Shown piece by piece: positions 8,183-17,312 of a DNA stretch of 64,000 nucleotides. Each line of letters starts with the position of its first letter. Positions within the stretch are counted from its first letter, which is position 1. The notes beneath the pieces are model-generated. The model saw only the letters and a list, made by a program, of their open reading frames with translations. It searched no databases and was not told the DNA's origin. This stretch comes from Ruminococcus sp. (GTDB lineage Bacteria; Bacillota; Clostridia; Oscillospirales; Acutalibacteraceae), in NCBI GenBank assembly GCA_004556705.1, contig SFGA01000025.1, positions 1 to 64,000 on the forward strand. Reading direction: 5' to 3'. The position numbers and the translations under genes are program-made.

Positions 8183-9712
8183 ATGTTTTCAAGAGTTGCA
8201 AGCGTCGGACTTTTCGGATTGGAATCATATCTTGTTGAGGTTGAGGCAAATCTCGGCGCAGGACTTCCGAGGTTCGACATTGTCGGACTTCCCGACACCG
8301 CAGTCAGCGAATCACGAGAAAGAGTAAGGGCGGCAGTTCACAACAACGAATATGACTTTCCCGTATCAAGAATTACCATAAATTTAGCACCTGCCGACAA
8401 GAAAAAAGAAGGCCCTGTTTATGACCTTCCGATACTTGTGGCAATTCTGAAATCAACAGGTCAATTAAGAGCTAATACAGATAACTGTGCTTTTGTCGGC
8501 GAGCTTTCGTTAAACGGCGAGGTGCAGAAAATCAACGGTGTTTTGCCTATGGTTATCAGGGCGCAGCGTGAAAAGGTCGAAAACATTTTCGTTCCGTACA
8601 ACAACCGACACGAGGGTGCAGTTGTAAAAGGTATAAACGTCTATCCCGTTAAAAACGTTCGTGAGCTTCTCGATCATCTCAACGGAGTTAAGCTTATTGA
8701 GCCTGTGTCCGAGGACGATTATCAAGAGCTCGGTGTTGCGCATGACCTCCCCGACTTTGCGGACGTCAAAGGTCAATACCAGCCGAAAAGAGCTTTGGAG
8801 GTTGCGGCGGCAGGCGGACACAATATAATGATGATCGGCCCTCCCGGTTCGGGTAAAAGCATGCTTGCAAAGAGAATACCGTCAATTTTGCCCGATATGA
8901 CCTTTGAGGAATCGCTTGAAACAACAAACATTTACTCTGTTTCGGGTAAACTTCCGAGTGGTGTTTCGCTTGTAAAAGCAAGACCGTTTCGCTCTCCGCA
9001 TCATACTATTTCTCCCGCAGGACTTTCGGGCGGCGGTACAGTTCCAAGACCGGGTGAAATCTCACTTGCGCACAACGGTGTGCTTTTTCTTGATGAATTG
9101 CCCGAATTTTCACGCAGTTCTATGGAAATTCTCCGCCAACCGATTGAAGATGGCAAAATTACAATCGCAAGGGTTGCGGCGACATATTCTTATCCCTGTT
9201 CCGTGATGCTTGTATGTGCGATGAACCCCTGCCCGTGCGGAAATTTCGGACACCCGACAAAGCCCTGCACTTGTGCCAAGGGAGCACCTGCAAGATATTT
9301 GTCAAAAGTCAGTGGTCCCTTGCTTGACCGACTTGATATACATATTGAAGTACCTGCCGTAGAATATGACGAACTGTCCTCAAATGAAAAGGCGGAGTGT
9401 TCGGCAGACATCAAAAAGAGAGTTGACGCCGCAAGGAAAATTCAGCAGGAGCGACTTCGTGGCTCGCACATTTCCTGCAACGCAAAGATGACTTCGGCAA
9501 TGACAAGAGAGTTTTGTCAAATTACCGACGACGCAGCAAAGCTGCTTAAAGCCTCTTTTGAGCAACTCGGACTTTCAGCAAGAGCATATGACAAGATTTT
9601 AAGAGTGGCAAGGACTATTGCCGACCTTGATAATTCCGAAATCATAAATTCCGACCATATTCTTGAGGCGGTGCAGTACAGAAGTCTTGACAGAAAGTTC
9701 TGGAAAAATTAA
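8183..9712 (+). CDS. YifB/ComM family Mg-chelatase-like AAA+ ATPase
   Basis: A 509-residue helicase-like AAA+ protein. In naturally transformable bacteria ComM promotes branch migration during recombination of incoming DNA. It has the N-terminal ChlI-like domain (FDIVGLPDTAVSESRERVRAA), Walker A GPPGSGKSM, Walker B GVLFLDELPEF, a cysteine-rich insertion (CAMNPCPCGNFGHPTKPCTC) and a C-terminal Mg-chelatase domain (LSARAYDKILRVARTIADL). The ATG at 8183 has GGGGTG upstream; an in-frame ATG 14 codons earlier lacks a site. A strong terminator follows. Confidence 0.93.
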   Translation: MFSRVASVGLFGLESYLVEVEANLGAGLPRFDIVGLPDTAVSESRERVRAAVHNNEYDFPVSRITINLAPADKKKEGPVYDLPILVAILKSTGQLRANTDNCAFVGELSLNGEVQKINGVLPMVIRAQREKVENIFVPYNNRHEGAVVKGINVYPVKNVRELLDHLNGVKLIEPVSEDDYQELGVAHDLPDFADVKGQYQPKRALEVAAAGGHNIMMIGPPGSGKSMLAKRIPSILPDMTFEESLETTNIYSVSGKLPSGVSLVKARPFRSPHHTISPAGLSGGGTVPRPGEISLAHNGVLFLDELPEFSRSSMEILRQPIEDGKITIARVAATYSYPCSVMLVCAMNPCPCGNFGHPTKPCTCAKGAPARYLSKVSGPLLDRLDIHIEVPAVEYDELSSNEKAECSADIKKRVDAARKIQQERLRGSHISCNAKMTSAMTREFCQITDDAAKLLKASFEQLGLSARAYDKILRVARTIADLDNSEIINSDHILEAVQYRSLDRKFWKN

Positions 9713-9734
9713 GAATTATAGCAATATACAAGAA

Positions 9735-9774
9735 AACGACTGTAAAGGTTAATTCCTTTACAGTCGTTGCTTTT
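9735..9774. terminator. Bidirectional terminator between ComM-like and RsiV-like genes
   Basis: A perfect 14-bp stem (9735-9748 with 9755-9768) and a 6-nt loop are followed by GCTTTT on the plus strand and by TTTTC on the minus strand. It can end both convergent genes. Confidence 0.85.
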
Positions 9775-9781
9775 ATACCGT

Positions 9782-10672
9782 TTAGCCCTTGATATGCTTA
9801 TATTCAGGCTTTATAACCTTGTCGGTTACGCTCTTGCCGATTGTAAATTCGGGAGTTCCCATTGAACCCGGCGCCACTTCATACTTGTCAAAGACGATAA
9901 CAAGTTCACCTTTCTTATTCCAATAGAAATTGCAATCCGCTTCGAGCTTTTCAAAGTTCTGACCGAAGTCTTCGTTATCCACCCAATAAACCGCATTTGA
10001 ATCCTTTTCCATTCTATGCTTCATCTGCCGTTTTATTTCAGCTTCAACGGTGCTGTAAAACTCATCATTCGCCGCTATATCGCTGAGCTTCACGATTTCA
10101 CCCTTTGTCTTGTCGATATGATAATATTTATAATAAGTGTTACTGCTTCCTGCCGCCTCGTGAACGGTGATTTTAAGAGTAAACCATTTATCCGTATTTG
10201 TCACAACATCATAATCAGCATAAATAGCACTGTGTCCCTCATCGCCTGTTTCTTTAAGCTCCTCATTAAATCTGTCCGCAAGGATTTTAGTTAATTCCTC
10301 GACATCCTTATTTATATAATCCGCCGCACCGCTTTCGCCCTCGATTTTAGGAACATTTATATCCATTTCGTGATAATCATCAGAATAGAAATAATTTCTG
10401 ATTGTAACAACCTTGACTATCTTGCCGATAACAGGCACGTCGGCAAGTGATTTTGCATAAGCCTTGCTGAAATTCGGCATAAGCACCAAGAAAAAGAATA
10501 CCACACAAGCCGCTGTGGAAAGAATTTTCGGGAAAATCTTGATTTTACTTGCCGATTTATTCGTTTCGGGCAAAGAAGCAAGTGCATTTTCAACCGCCTT
10601 ACTTACGTTTTCGGGTATTTCTATGCTTTCTTCCTTTGCTTTTTCTTTTATATAATCGTCAAATTTATTCAT
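9782..10672 (-). CDS. rsiV: RsiV-like membrane anti-sigma factor (DUF3298)
   Basis: A 296-residue single-pass membrane protein: cytoplasmic N-terminus (1-45), transmembrane segment about 46-68, and an extracellular domain with the DUF3298-type C-terminus (WNKKGELVIVFDKYEVAPGSMGTPEFTI). In Bacillus subtilis RsiV binds lysozyme directly and is then cleaved, freeing SigV; the same fold here suggests the same role. Its start overlaps the sigma gene by 8 nt, the classic sigma/anti-sigma coupling. It is the last gene of an operon with an MBOAT and an SGNH protein. The lysozyme ligand is inference from the family. Confidence 0.8.
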   Translation of the reverse strand: MNKFDDYIKEKAKEESIEIPENVSKAVENALASLPETNKSASKIKIFPKILSTAACVVFFFLVLMPNFSKAYAKSLADVPVIGKIVKVVTIRNYFYSDDYHEMDINVPKIEGESGAADYINKDVEELTKILADRFNEELKETGDEGHSAIYADYDVVTNTDKWFTLKITVHEAAGSSNTYYKYYHIDKTKGEIVKLSDIAANDEFYSTVEAEIKRQMKHRMEKDSNAVYWVDNEDFGQNFEKLEADCNFYWNKKGELVIVFDKYEVAPGSMGTPEFTIGKSVTDKVIKPEYKHIKG

Positions 10673-11156
10673 TCTTGAAATCCTCCTTTAAGAGTTCTCT
10701 GAGCATTTTTCTTGCACGGGAGAGCTGTTGTTTAACCGCAATAGCCGTAGAATTTGTAATCTCGGCGATTTGACCTACCGAAAGATTTTCATAATAATAC
10801 AGCACAACAACCGTTCTGTACGGCTGCTTTAAGCTCTCTACCGCAGAGCGCAGAGCAATAGAGGTGTCATCCTTTACGGGTACTGCTTGCGAAGCTTCGA
10901 CCTCTTGAATGGGAATTACCTTAGAGTCTTTACGGATAAGCTCGACCGCCGTGTTATGTACAATTCGTAAAATCCACGGCTTAAACGATTTGACGCTTTT
11001 AAGCGTATCCAAATTCTTATATGCCCTGTATATTGACTCGCTGAGCACCTCTGCGGCGTCGGCGTCGTTTTTCACAACAGAAAACGCAAGGTAATACATA
11101 GCTTTTTCATTTTCCGTTATTTTCTCACAAAAGGCGTCTTTGTCAATCAAGCTCAC
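10665..11156 (-). CDS. ECF RNA polymerase sigma factor, SigV-like
   Basis: A 163-residue sigma-70 family factor with only regions 2 and 4. Region 2 carries the -10 binding part (AEVLSESIYRAYKNLDTLKSVKSFKPWILRI) and region 4 the helix-turn-helix (LKQPYRTVVVLYYYENLSVGQIAEITNSTAIAVKQQLSRARKML). The next gene encodes its membrane anti-sigma partner. It overlaps the upstream SGNH gene by 4 nt, so expression is coupled to it. The likely regulon includes this operon; a weak candidate ECF promoter lies in front of the MBOAT gene. Confidence 0.9.
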   Translation of the reverse strand: MSLIDKDAFCEKITENEKAMYYLAFSVVKNDADAAEVLSESIYRAYKNLDTLKSVKSFKPWILRIVHNTAVELIRKDSKVIPIQEVEASQAVPVKDDTSIALRSAVESLKQPYRTVVVLYYYENLSVGQIAEITNSTAIAVKQQLSRARKMLRELLKEDFKNE

Positions 11157-11941
11157 TCCCCCTTAATTATTTCGGATGTTTTACGGCAAATCCACTCGCC
11201 CCACTGTTTATAATATTTCGCATACAGATGAGCGTTATCCTGCGTTTTGTCGGCTGATAAATTTCCGTCGGCATCGTCAAAAACGGGATTTGCGTCTATA
11301 TAAAATACTTTCTTACCGTCGGCAAGTTTTGAAAGCTCGGAATTAAGACTGTTGATAGCGGTGTTGTTGATTACCTTATCGGAGTCCGAACGGCTCTTTG
11401 ATACGTGCAGATTTGCTTGAACAAAGATTGTGGCATTCGGCTGCTTCTCCTTTATAAAGCTGATAAGCTCGCCATATTTCGACATAATGCTGTCAAAGCT
11501 GTATCCAAGCTCGTTAATGCCGAGCATTACATATATTTTATCGTATTTTTTATTAGACAGCAACTCATTTAATGTAACTTTTCCGACCTTTGGCACGGAA
11601 ATTCTGTTCTTTTGAGCATTGAACACGCTCATACCTACGGTTGCGAAAAAATCTGCGTTATCAAGCCCCGCATATTCCATAAGACCGACTGTTCGTGAAT
11701 CGCCGATAAACAACGCCTTTGATAAAATATCGGGATTTACAGGCTGCTGCGACGGCTCGGAGGTGCTCGGTGCCGTAGTAGGCTCTGCGGTAGTGCCTTC
11801 GGTCTGTGATGCGGTTACGGGTTGAGCGTCGGGAGTTGTATTATCTTCTTTTTTACCCGAACAGCCGTGAAGCGAGAACACAGCGGTTACGGTAACAGCT
11901 AAAATTAAAAGTGCCAAAGTTATAAAATTCGATTTTCTCAT
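11153..11941 (-). CDS. SGNH/GDSL hydrolase lipoprotein, probable cell-wall O-acetyl transfer partner
   Basis: A 262-residue exported protein with signal and lipobox (LHGC near residue 27), a Thr/Pro/Ser-rich linker (about 32-68), then an SGNH domain. It has block I FIGDSRTVGL (catalytic Ser), block III LGINELGY (Asn) and the C-terminal DNAHLYAKYYKQW (Asp-x-x-His). It lies 12 nt after the MBOAT gene and overlaps the sigma gene by 4 nt. Paired MBOAT and SGNH proteins elsewhere (PatA/PatB, DltB/DltD, AlgI/AlgX) move acyl groups to wall polymers outside the cell. The acceptor polymer here is not shown by sequence. Confidence 0.85.
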   Translation of the reverse strand: MRKSNFITLALLILAVTVTAVFSLHGCSGKKEDNTTPDAQPVTASQTEGTTAEPTTAPSTSEPSQQPVNPDILSKALFIGDSRTVGLMEYAGLDNADFFATVGMSVFNAQKNRISVPKVGKVTLNELLSNKKYDKIYVMLGINELGYSFDSIMSKYGELISFIKEKQPNATIFVQANLHVSKSRSDSDKVINNTAINSLNSELSKLADGKKVFYIDANPVFDDADGNLSADKTQDNAHLYAKYYKQWGEWICRKTSEIIKGE

Positions 11942-11953
11942 TTTACAGTCTCC

Positions 11954-13348
11954 TTAAAATCTAAAATACAAAAACGGGTCGTCAAAGCCCTTATACATAC
12001 AGTAAATACTTGCGGAAAATATAACAAGCAATAATATCGGAACAAATACACTGTTCTTTATGCGTTCAAGCAACTTATACGGTAGCCTTGTCGAGAACAA
12101 AATCGAAACAATAAAGAAAAGACAATACTCTTTCAAATATTTAAGAAAATCATACTTAAACACCGATAACGCACCTGTTCCGAAGAACGGGAAAAGTCTT
12201 GTAAACAAAATGCCGAGCTCTCTCATATCCGACACGGCAAACACCGCCCACATAAGCGGAATAATCAAAATCATATAAATATGACCGATTGCGGGGTGTG
12301 AATTGAGAAATTTACCCGTTAAGTATTTTTCCGTCGCTATCAATAAAAATAAGATAAATCCCCATAGCAGGAAATTATATCCTGCACCGTGCCATATTCC
12401 CGTCAAGAGCCAAACAAACAACAGGTTAAACAGATTTCTCGCCTTTGAACATCTGTTTCCGCCAAGCGGAATGTAAACATATTCTCTAAACCACGAGCCG
12501 AGAGTTATGTGCCACCGTCTCCAAAATTCCGTTACGGTAAGGCTCATATACGGATGGTCAAAGTTTTTCGGCAGCTTAAAGCCGAGCATTTTTCCAAGTC
12601 CTACTGCCATTAGCGAATATCCGAAAAAGTCAAAATATATTTGAAACGAATACGCAAACAGAGCCATCCACGCAAGCGGCGTTGATACGCTCTCAAAGCC
12701 GATTGCAAGCGTTTGCGACCAAAGCTTTCCGATTGGATTTGCAAGCAGAACTTTTAATCCCAAGCCGAATATGAACATTCCCAAACCGCAAAGCACGGCA
12801 GAAGCGTTTATTTTTCTGCTTTTCAACGAGCCCTTGACACGAGAATATGTGACGATAGGCCCTGCTATGAGCTGTTCAAACATTGCGATATAAACAGCAT
12901 ATCTCAAAACGCTTTTTTCAGCCTTTGTTTTTCCCCTGTAAACGTCTGCGATATATGATATGCCCTGAAATGTATAAAATGATATTCCTATCGGAAGTCC
13001 CAACGACGGTATTTCCGACAGCTTCGGAATAAACGGTGTAAGCTGCGAAAATACAAAGTCCGAATACTTGAACACGCTCAATGCTATCAAATGGAACAGT
13101 ATGCCCGATACAAGTATCGCCTTTTTGTGCTTTTGAGATTTTTCAATTCCGACGCCGACCTCAAAATCAACAATTATACTCAAAACAAACAACGCAAAAT
13201 GATACGGCGTCTTTAATGTTCCGACAAGGTAAAAGCTAAGGCTGCCGATAAGCAACACGGCATTTTTCCACTTGTCGGGAACGATATAATAGCAGGCGAA
13301 AAACACCGGCATAAATATTAAAACAAAATTAAGACTGCTGAAAACCAT
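11954..13348 (-). CDS. MBOAT family membrane O-acyltransferase
   Basis: A 464-residue multi-pass membrane protein of the PatA/AlgI/DltB group that transfers acyl groups, usually acetyl, across the membrane. The catalytic His is in LLTGIWHGAGYNFLLWG (His about 320). Upstream are FWRRWHITLGSWFREYVYIPLGGN and DFFGYSLMAVGLGKMLGF, both diagnostic. I start at the ATG at 13348 (MVFSSLNFV), which has AGAGAGG 10 nt upstream; a longer reading would begin inside the promoter region. It is first gene of the operon with an SGNH protein, ECF sigma and anti-sigma. Confidence 0.88.
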   Translation of the reverse strand: MVFSSLNFVLIFMPVFFACYYIVPDKWKNAVLLIGSLSFYLVGTLKTPYHFALFVLSIIVDFEVGVGIEKSQKHKKAILVSGILFHLIALSVFKYSDFVFSQLTPFIPKLSEIPSLGLPIGISFYTFQGISYIADVYRGKTKAEKSVLRYAVYIAMFEQLIAGPIVTYSRVKGSLKSRKINASAVLCGLGMFIFGLGLKVLLANPIGKLWSQTLAIGFESVSTPLAWMALFAYSFQIYFDFFGYSLMAVGLGKMLGFKLPKNFDHPYMSLTVTEFWRRWHITLGSWFREYVYIPLGGNRCSKARNLFNLLFVWLLTGIWHGAGYNFLLWGFILFLLIATEKYLTGKFLNSHPAIGHIYMILIIPLMWAVFAVSDMRELGILFTRLFPFFGTGALSVFKYDFLKYLKEYCLFFIVSILFSTRLPYKLLERIKNSVFVPILLLVIFSASIYCMYKGFDDPFLYFRF

Positions 13349-13373
13349 AGCTTTTTTACCTCTCTGATATAAA

Positions 13374-13400
13374 GACGAAAGAGAAGTCAAAAAGGTGACA
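13374..13400 (-). promoter_or_regulatory. Possible ECF-type promoter of the MBOAT-SGNH-sigma operon
   Basis: On the minus strand TGTCACC (13394-13400) lies 16 nt before CGTC (13374-13377). CGTC is a common ECF -10 element, but the -35 is not the usual GAAC type. No good sigma-A promoter is visible here, so autoregulation is possible but unproven. Confidence 0.3.
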
Positions 13401-13407
13401 AAAAAAT

Positions 13408-13435
13408 TCGGTGCAATCAAAAAAGATTACACCGA
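13408..13435 (-). terminator. Rho-independent terminator of the metallophosphoesterase gene
   Basis: A perfect or near-perfect 11-bp stem (TCGGTG at its base, 6-nt loop) is followed on the minus strand by ATTTTTTT. It separates the metallophosphoesterase transcript from the MBOAT operon. Confidence 0.8.
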
Positions 13436-13451
13436 TTTATTTGTTGATTAT

Positions 13452-15062
13452 TTATTCGTCAATTTTAATTTTCTTGCCGTATTTGATTTGGTTTATAATA
13501 AAGCCGACAAGAAGCACCAACGCCAACGGAATTAACAGAATTATAAGAAGTAATACCGAAATTATAATTATCGGCAAGCCCTTTTTACTTTTAATAGTAT
13601 GCTCGGGCTTTTCTTCCTCTGCCACTTCTCCCTGCTCGCCCTCATCATAGAACGGCATAATCGGAAGCTCTGTTTCGTAAGCGTTTATTCCTCTGTTATG
13701 AATAAGCGGCTCGGCAAAATCATAAAGCGAGTCAACCTTTAACAGCTTTTTGAGGTCGATATGTAAAACCGACAAAATCGAATCGAATATGCTTATAAGT
13801 CCCATTGCGATTTTGTACTGCGGTTGATCGGGATTATAGAGATTTTCTCCGCCGTAAAGGTTTAATACCATATCGATTATAAAATCAACTACGCTGTCAT
13901 TCTTTATGTCGGCATAGTCCTCTTTTTTAAGTCCCGTCTCTTTTTTAGTCCACTTGGCAACCGTGCCGATTGTAAGCTTATTGAGAAGCTTTGCGACAGG
14001 CTTTATAAGCCAACCGAACTTATAAACGACCTTTTTCTTAATGCTAATTGAGGTAACCATATTGGCAAAGGTTTCCGTGTCGCCTGCGGCGGCCTTAACC
14101 ATATCCTTTACCATACCCGCAAGCTGATTTTTGAGATACTCCTGCATATCGCCCTGCATTTCAAAATCAGGCTTTTCGGTTATTAAATCCGTCGTCGTCT
14201 TAACGCTTTTGCCGTCATCATCAACGGTAACCGTTCTGATTGTACCCGGATAGCCTATCGGAGAAGCGGTTGCGATAGTATAGAAGGTGTTTCCTCTTTT
14301 TGAGGTTATTTTATCTATGCTGTGAATATGGGTATGACCTGTGAGCATAAACTGCATACCGAGGTCGGCAAACTGCTCCCGTCTTACGTCAAAATCGCCG
14401 AACATATCGTTTTTTCCGATAAGTCCGTAAATCGGAGACGGCGCTATTAACGGGTGATGTGTCATAGCAAGCACAAACTCGCCGTTCGCCCTCGCCTTTT
14501 CAACCTCTGACCTTATCCACTCAAAGCAATCGTCGGAAACGCCGCTTTTGCCCGATAAATTCCTATCGTCATTTATCGCAAGCAGTCTGTAGCCGTCTTG
14601 AAGCTTAACGGAATATGACATACTCTGCCTGTGCACGCTGTCCGCCTGATCGGGACCGAACTCACGGTACATATCGTATAAATCCTCACGTCTTGCGGCA
14701 GGAATATCGACCTTTTCATCATTTCTGTAAGCATAGGTCTTTCCGTCGTCCTTAAAATCGTGCGTCGCCGTTAAAACGAATACTCTTTTGCCCGATTTTT
14801 TAAGGTCACGGAGCATCTCGATAAATTCCTTATGCGAGTCAAAGTCGCCGTTAGACGTCGTGTCGCCCGAAAGCAACACGATGTCCGTGCGATTGTCTTT
14901 TTTTATCTGCTCAAAGGCAGCTTTAAGCACTTCTTCCGCCCTTTCAAGCAAAAGCTGACTTTTTGAGTTGCCCTTTTCGTAAGCCTTGCCGTCTGTTCCG
15001 AGTTTCTTTGAGTAATAATGCGTATCGGTAATAACCGTAACCGTCAAAGGTTGTTTTGCCAT
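13452..15062 (-). CDS. Calcineurin-like metallophosphoesterase, membrane-anchored at the C-terminus
   Basis: A 536-residue protein with the dimetal phosphoesterase motifs in order: DTHYYS (13-18), LLSGDTT, THD, MTHHPLI and GHTHIHS. It has no N-terminal signal peptide, but a strongly hydrophobic segment near the C-terminus (GLPIIIISVLLLIILLIPLALVL, about 495-525) followed by a basic tail suggests a tail anchor. The long middle region (about 300-480) has no domain I recognise. The substrate is unknown; relatives act on phosphodiesters of nucleotides or lipids. It lies 21 nt after the thrS stop on the same strand and could be co-transcribed. Confidence 0.85.
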   Translation of the reverse strand: MAKQPLTVTVITDTHYYSKKLGTDGKAYEKGNSKSQLLLERAEEVLKAAFEQIKKDNRTDIVLLSGDTTSNGDFDSHKEFIEMLRDLKKSGKRVFVLTATHDFKDDGKTYAYRNDEKVDIPAARREDLYDMYREFGPDQADSVHRQSMSYSVKLQDGYRLLAINDDRNLSGKSGVSDDCFEWIRSEVEKARANGEFVLAMTHHPLIAPSPIYGLIGKNDMFGDFDVRREQFADLGMQFMLTGHTHIHSIDKITSKRGNTFYTIATASPIGYPGTIRTVTVDDDGKSVKTTTDLITEKPDFEMQGDMQEYLKNQLAGMVKDMVKAAAGDTETFANMVTSISIKKKVVYKFGWLIKPVAKLLNKLTIGTVAKWTKKETGLKKEDYADIKNDSVVDFIIDMVLNLYGGENLYNPDQPQYKIAMGLISIFDSILSVLHIDLKKLLKVDSLYDFAEPLIHNRGINAYETELPIMPFYDEGEQGEVAEEEKPEHTIKSKKGLPIIIISVLLLIILLIPLALVLLVGFIINQIKYGKKIKIDE

Positions 15063-15083
15063 ATATCTATCACTCTTTCACCA

Positions 15084-17030
15084 TCAGTTTATAGCCTTAG
15101 TTGCGATTTCCTCATTAAGCCTTGCGATAATATCGGAAAGAGCCATTGAGCCGATGTCGCCCTCGCCTCTTTTTCTGACCGAAACCGTCTTTTCTTCGAC
15201 TTCCTTATCGCCGACAACAAACATATAGTTAATCTTCTGAAGCTGCGCCTCACGGATTTTATAGCCTATCTTTTCGCTTCTGTCGTCAACCTCAACTCTC
15301 ATACCGTACTTTTCAAGCTCCGACTTAATCTCATACGCTCTCTCGTGATGACGGTCGGCAATGGGAAGAATTTTAACCTGAACGGGAGAGAGCCAAAGCG
15401 GGAACGCACCTGCATATTTTTCAATAAGAAGCGCAAGAGTTCTCTCATAGCAGCCGATTGACGTTCTGTGAATGATATAAGGATTTTTCTTTGTGCCGTC
15501 GGCGTCCGTATATTCCATACCGAACTTCTCCGCAAGCATCTGGTCAATCTGAATTGTGATAAGAGTGTCCTCTTTGCCGTGAACGTTCTTAATCTGAATA
15601 TCAAGTTTAGGACCGTAGAAAGCCGCTTCGCCTATACCGATTTTATAGGGGATTTCAAGGTGGTTAAGGATTTTCTCCATAACGCCCTGAGCCTCGTCCC
15701 ACTGCTCCTGAGTGCCGATATACTTTTCCTTGTCATTCGGATCCCACTGCGAAAATCTGTATGAAACGTCCTCATAAAGACCGAGTGTTTTAAGCATATA
15801 TATCGCAAGCTCAAGGCAGCCCTTAAACTCACTTTCAAGCTGATCGGGACGGCACATAAGGTGTCCCTCTGAAATTGTGAACTGACGAACACGGATAAGT
15901 CCGTGCATCTCGCCCGAAGCCTCGTTTCTGAAAAGCGTAGAAGTCTCATTGTAACGAAGCGGTAAATCACGATAGCTTCTTGCCCTGTTAAGATATGCCT
16001 GATACTGGAACGGGCAGGTCATAGGACGGAGCGCAAAGCATTCCTTTGTATCGTCTGTCGGATCGCCCAAAACGAACATACCGTCAAGATAGTGATCCCA
16101 GTGTCCCGAGATTTTATAAAGGTCGCTCTTTGCCATAAACGGTGTTTTGGTAAGAAGCCAGCCTCTCTTCTGTTCCTCATCCTCAACAAAACGCTGAAGA
16201 AGTTGAATAATTCTTGCGCCCTTCGGAAGCATAATCGGAAGTCCCTGACCGATAACGTCGCTTGTTGTAAACAGCTCAAGCTCTCTGCCGAGCTTGTTAT
16301 GATCTCTCTTTTTAGCCTCTTCAATGCGAGCCAAATGCTCTTCGAGCTCGGCAGCCTTCGGGAAAGCAACGCCGTAGATACGCTGAAGCATCTTGTTCTT
16401 CTCGTCGCCTCTCCAATAAGCGCCCGTGCATGAGGTAAGCTTAAACGCCTTAACGCTGCCCGTTGACATAATGTGCGGACCTGCGCAAAGCTCGTTGAAT
16501 TCACCCTGCTTATATAAGGTTATATTCTCGCCCTTTGCTGCGTGCTCCTTGATAAGCTCGACCTTGTAAGTTTCGCCGTTGTCCTCAAAGTATTTGAGAG
16601 CCTCGTCGGGAGTCACCTCATACCTTTCAAGCGGCAAATTCTCTTTTACGATTTTTTTCATTTCAGCTTCTATTTTCTCAAGAATTTCAGGTGTGAAATT
16701 AACCTCGGAGTCAAAATCATAATAGAAACCGTTGTCAATAGCCGGACCTATTGCAAGTTTTGTATTTGGATAAAGGCGTTTAACAGCCTGCGCAAGAATG
16801 TGCGAAGCTGTGTGCCAAAATGTCTTTTTACCGTCTAAATCGTCGCCGAAAGTAACGATTTCAAGCTCGCAATCCTCCGTTACGGGAGTTCGCAGGTCAC
16901 AATATTCTCCGTTAATTCTGCCGCCGAGAGCCGCCTTGTAGAGACCCATACCGATACTCTTTGCGATTTCAGCAACAGTGATGCCGCTTTCAAATTCCTT
17001 GACATCGTCTCTTAAAGTTACTTTAATCAT
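15084..17030 (-). CDS. thrS: Threonyl-tRNA synthetase
   Basis: Charges tRNA-Thr with threonine in the cytoplasm. The 648-residue class II synthetase has an N-terminal TGS domain (1-60), the editing/SAD domain (HTASHILAQAVKRLYP, GPHIMSTG), the catalytic core (LRPMTCPFQYQAY with the Zn-ligand Cys, RNEASGEMHGLIRVRQF, HRTSIGCYERTLALLIE) and the anticodon-binding domain (LSPVQVKILPI). The ATG at 17030 has AAAGGAG upstream; an upstream in-frame ATG would read through the T-box terminator hairpin. Expression is controlled by a T-box leader that reads tRNA-Thr charging. Confidence 0.97.
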   Translation of the reverse strand: MIKVTLRDDVKEFESGITVAEIAKSIGMGLYKAALGGRINGEYCDLRTPVTEDCELEIVTFGDDLDGKKTFWHTASHILAQAVKRLYPNTKLAIGPAIDNGFYYDFDSEVNFTPEILEKIEAEMKKIVKENLPLERYEVTPDEALKYFEDNGETYKVELIKEHAAKGENITLYKQGEFNELCAGPHIMSTGSVKAFKLTSCTGAYWRGDEKNKMLQRIYGVAFPKAAELEEHLARIEEAKKRDHNKLGRELELFTTSDVIGQGLPIMLPKGARIIQLLQRFVEDEEQKRGWLLTKTPFMAKSDLYKISGHWDHYLDGMFVLGDPTDDTKECFALRPMTCPFQYQAYLNRARSYRDLPLRYNETSTLFRNEASGEMHGLIRVRQFTISEGHLMCRPDQLESEFKGCLELAIYMLKTLGLYEDVSYRFSQWDPNDKEKYIGTQEQWDEAQGVMEKILNHLEIPYKIGIGEAAFYGPKLDIQIKNVHGKEDTLITIQIDQMLAEKFGMEYTDADGTKKNPYIIHRTSIGCYERTLALLIEKYAGAFPLWLSPVQVKILPIADRHHERAYEIKSELEKYGMRVEVDDRSEKIGYKIREAQLQKINYMFVVGDKEVEEKTVSVRKRGEGDIGSMALSDIIARLNEEIATKAIN

Positions 17031-17045
17031 ACATATTTCTCCTTT

Positions 17046-17306
17046 CAAAAAGAAAAAGCACCTCATCCCAATATTATGGGATGAAATGCTCTAAATAACA
17101 TTCCACGGTTCCACCCGTATTGCAAGGCAAACGCCTTACCGCTCTGTGCGACCTTAACGCAGTCATACGGAACGGCTTAATCAACGCTTTCGCCGTTCGC
17201 TCGGGAGTGGTATCCGACCGTGCCGTCCGATTTCGTTCCAGCCGTGCGAAACCTCTCTTTGCTCGGGCATCGGTTTTCATTCTCCGTCAACGCTTTGCTT
17301 TTATTA
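17046..17306 (-). promoter_or_regulatory. T-box leader of thrS, Thr (ACC) specifier
   Basis: On the minus strand the conserved T-box sequence GGGTGGAACCGTGG lies at about 17104-17119. A terminator follows at 17058-17089 (GCATTTCATCCC paired with GGGATGAGGTGC, then TTTTTCTTTTT). Upstream, stem I contains GATACCACTCC, and the triplet ACC (17209-17211) is in specifier position. Uncharged tRNA-Thr would stabilise the antiterminator and let thrS be transcribed. Confidence 0.92.
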
Positions 17307-17312
17307 CATTAT

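Noticed and set aside
15299..16504. Long minus-strand frames within thrS
   Set aside because: They are Arg/Ser/Leu-rich shadow frames of the threonyl-tRNA synthetase gene, without ribosome sites.
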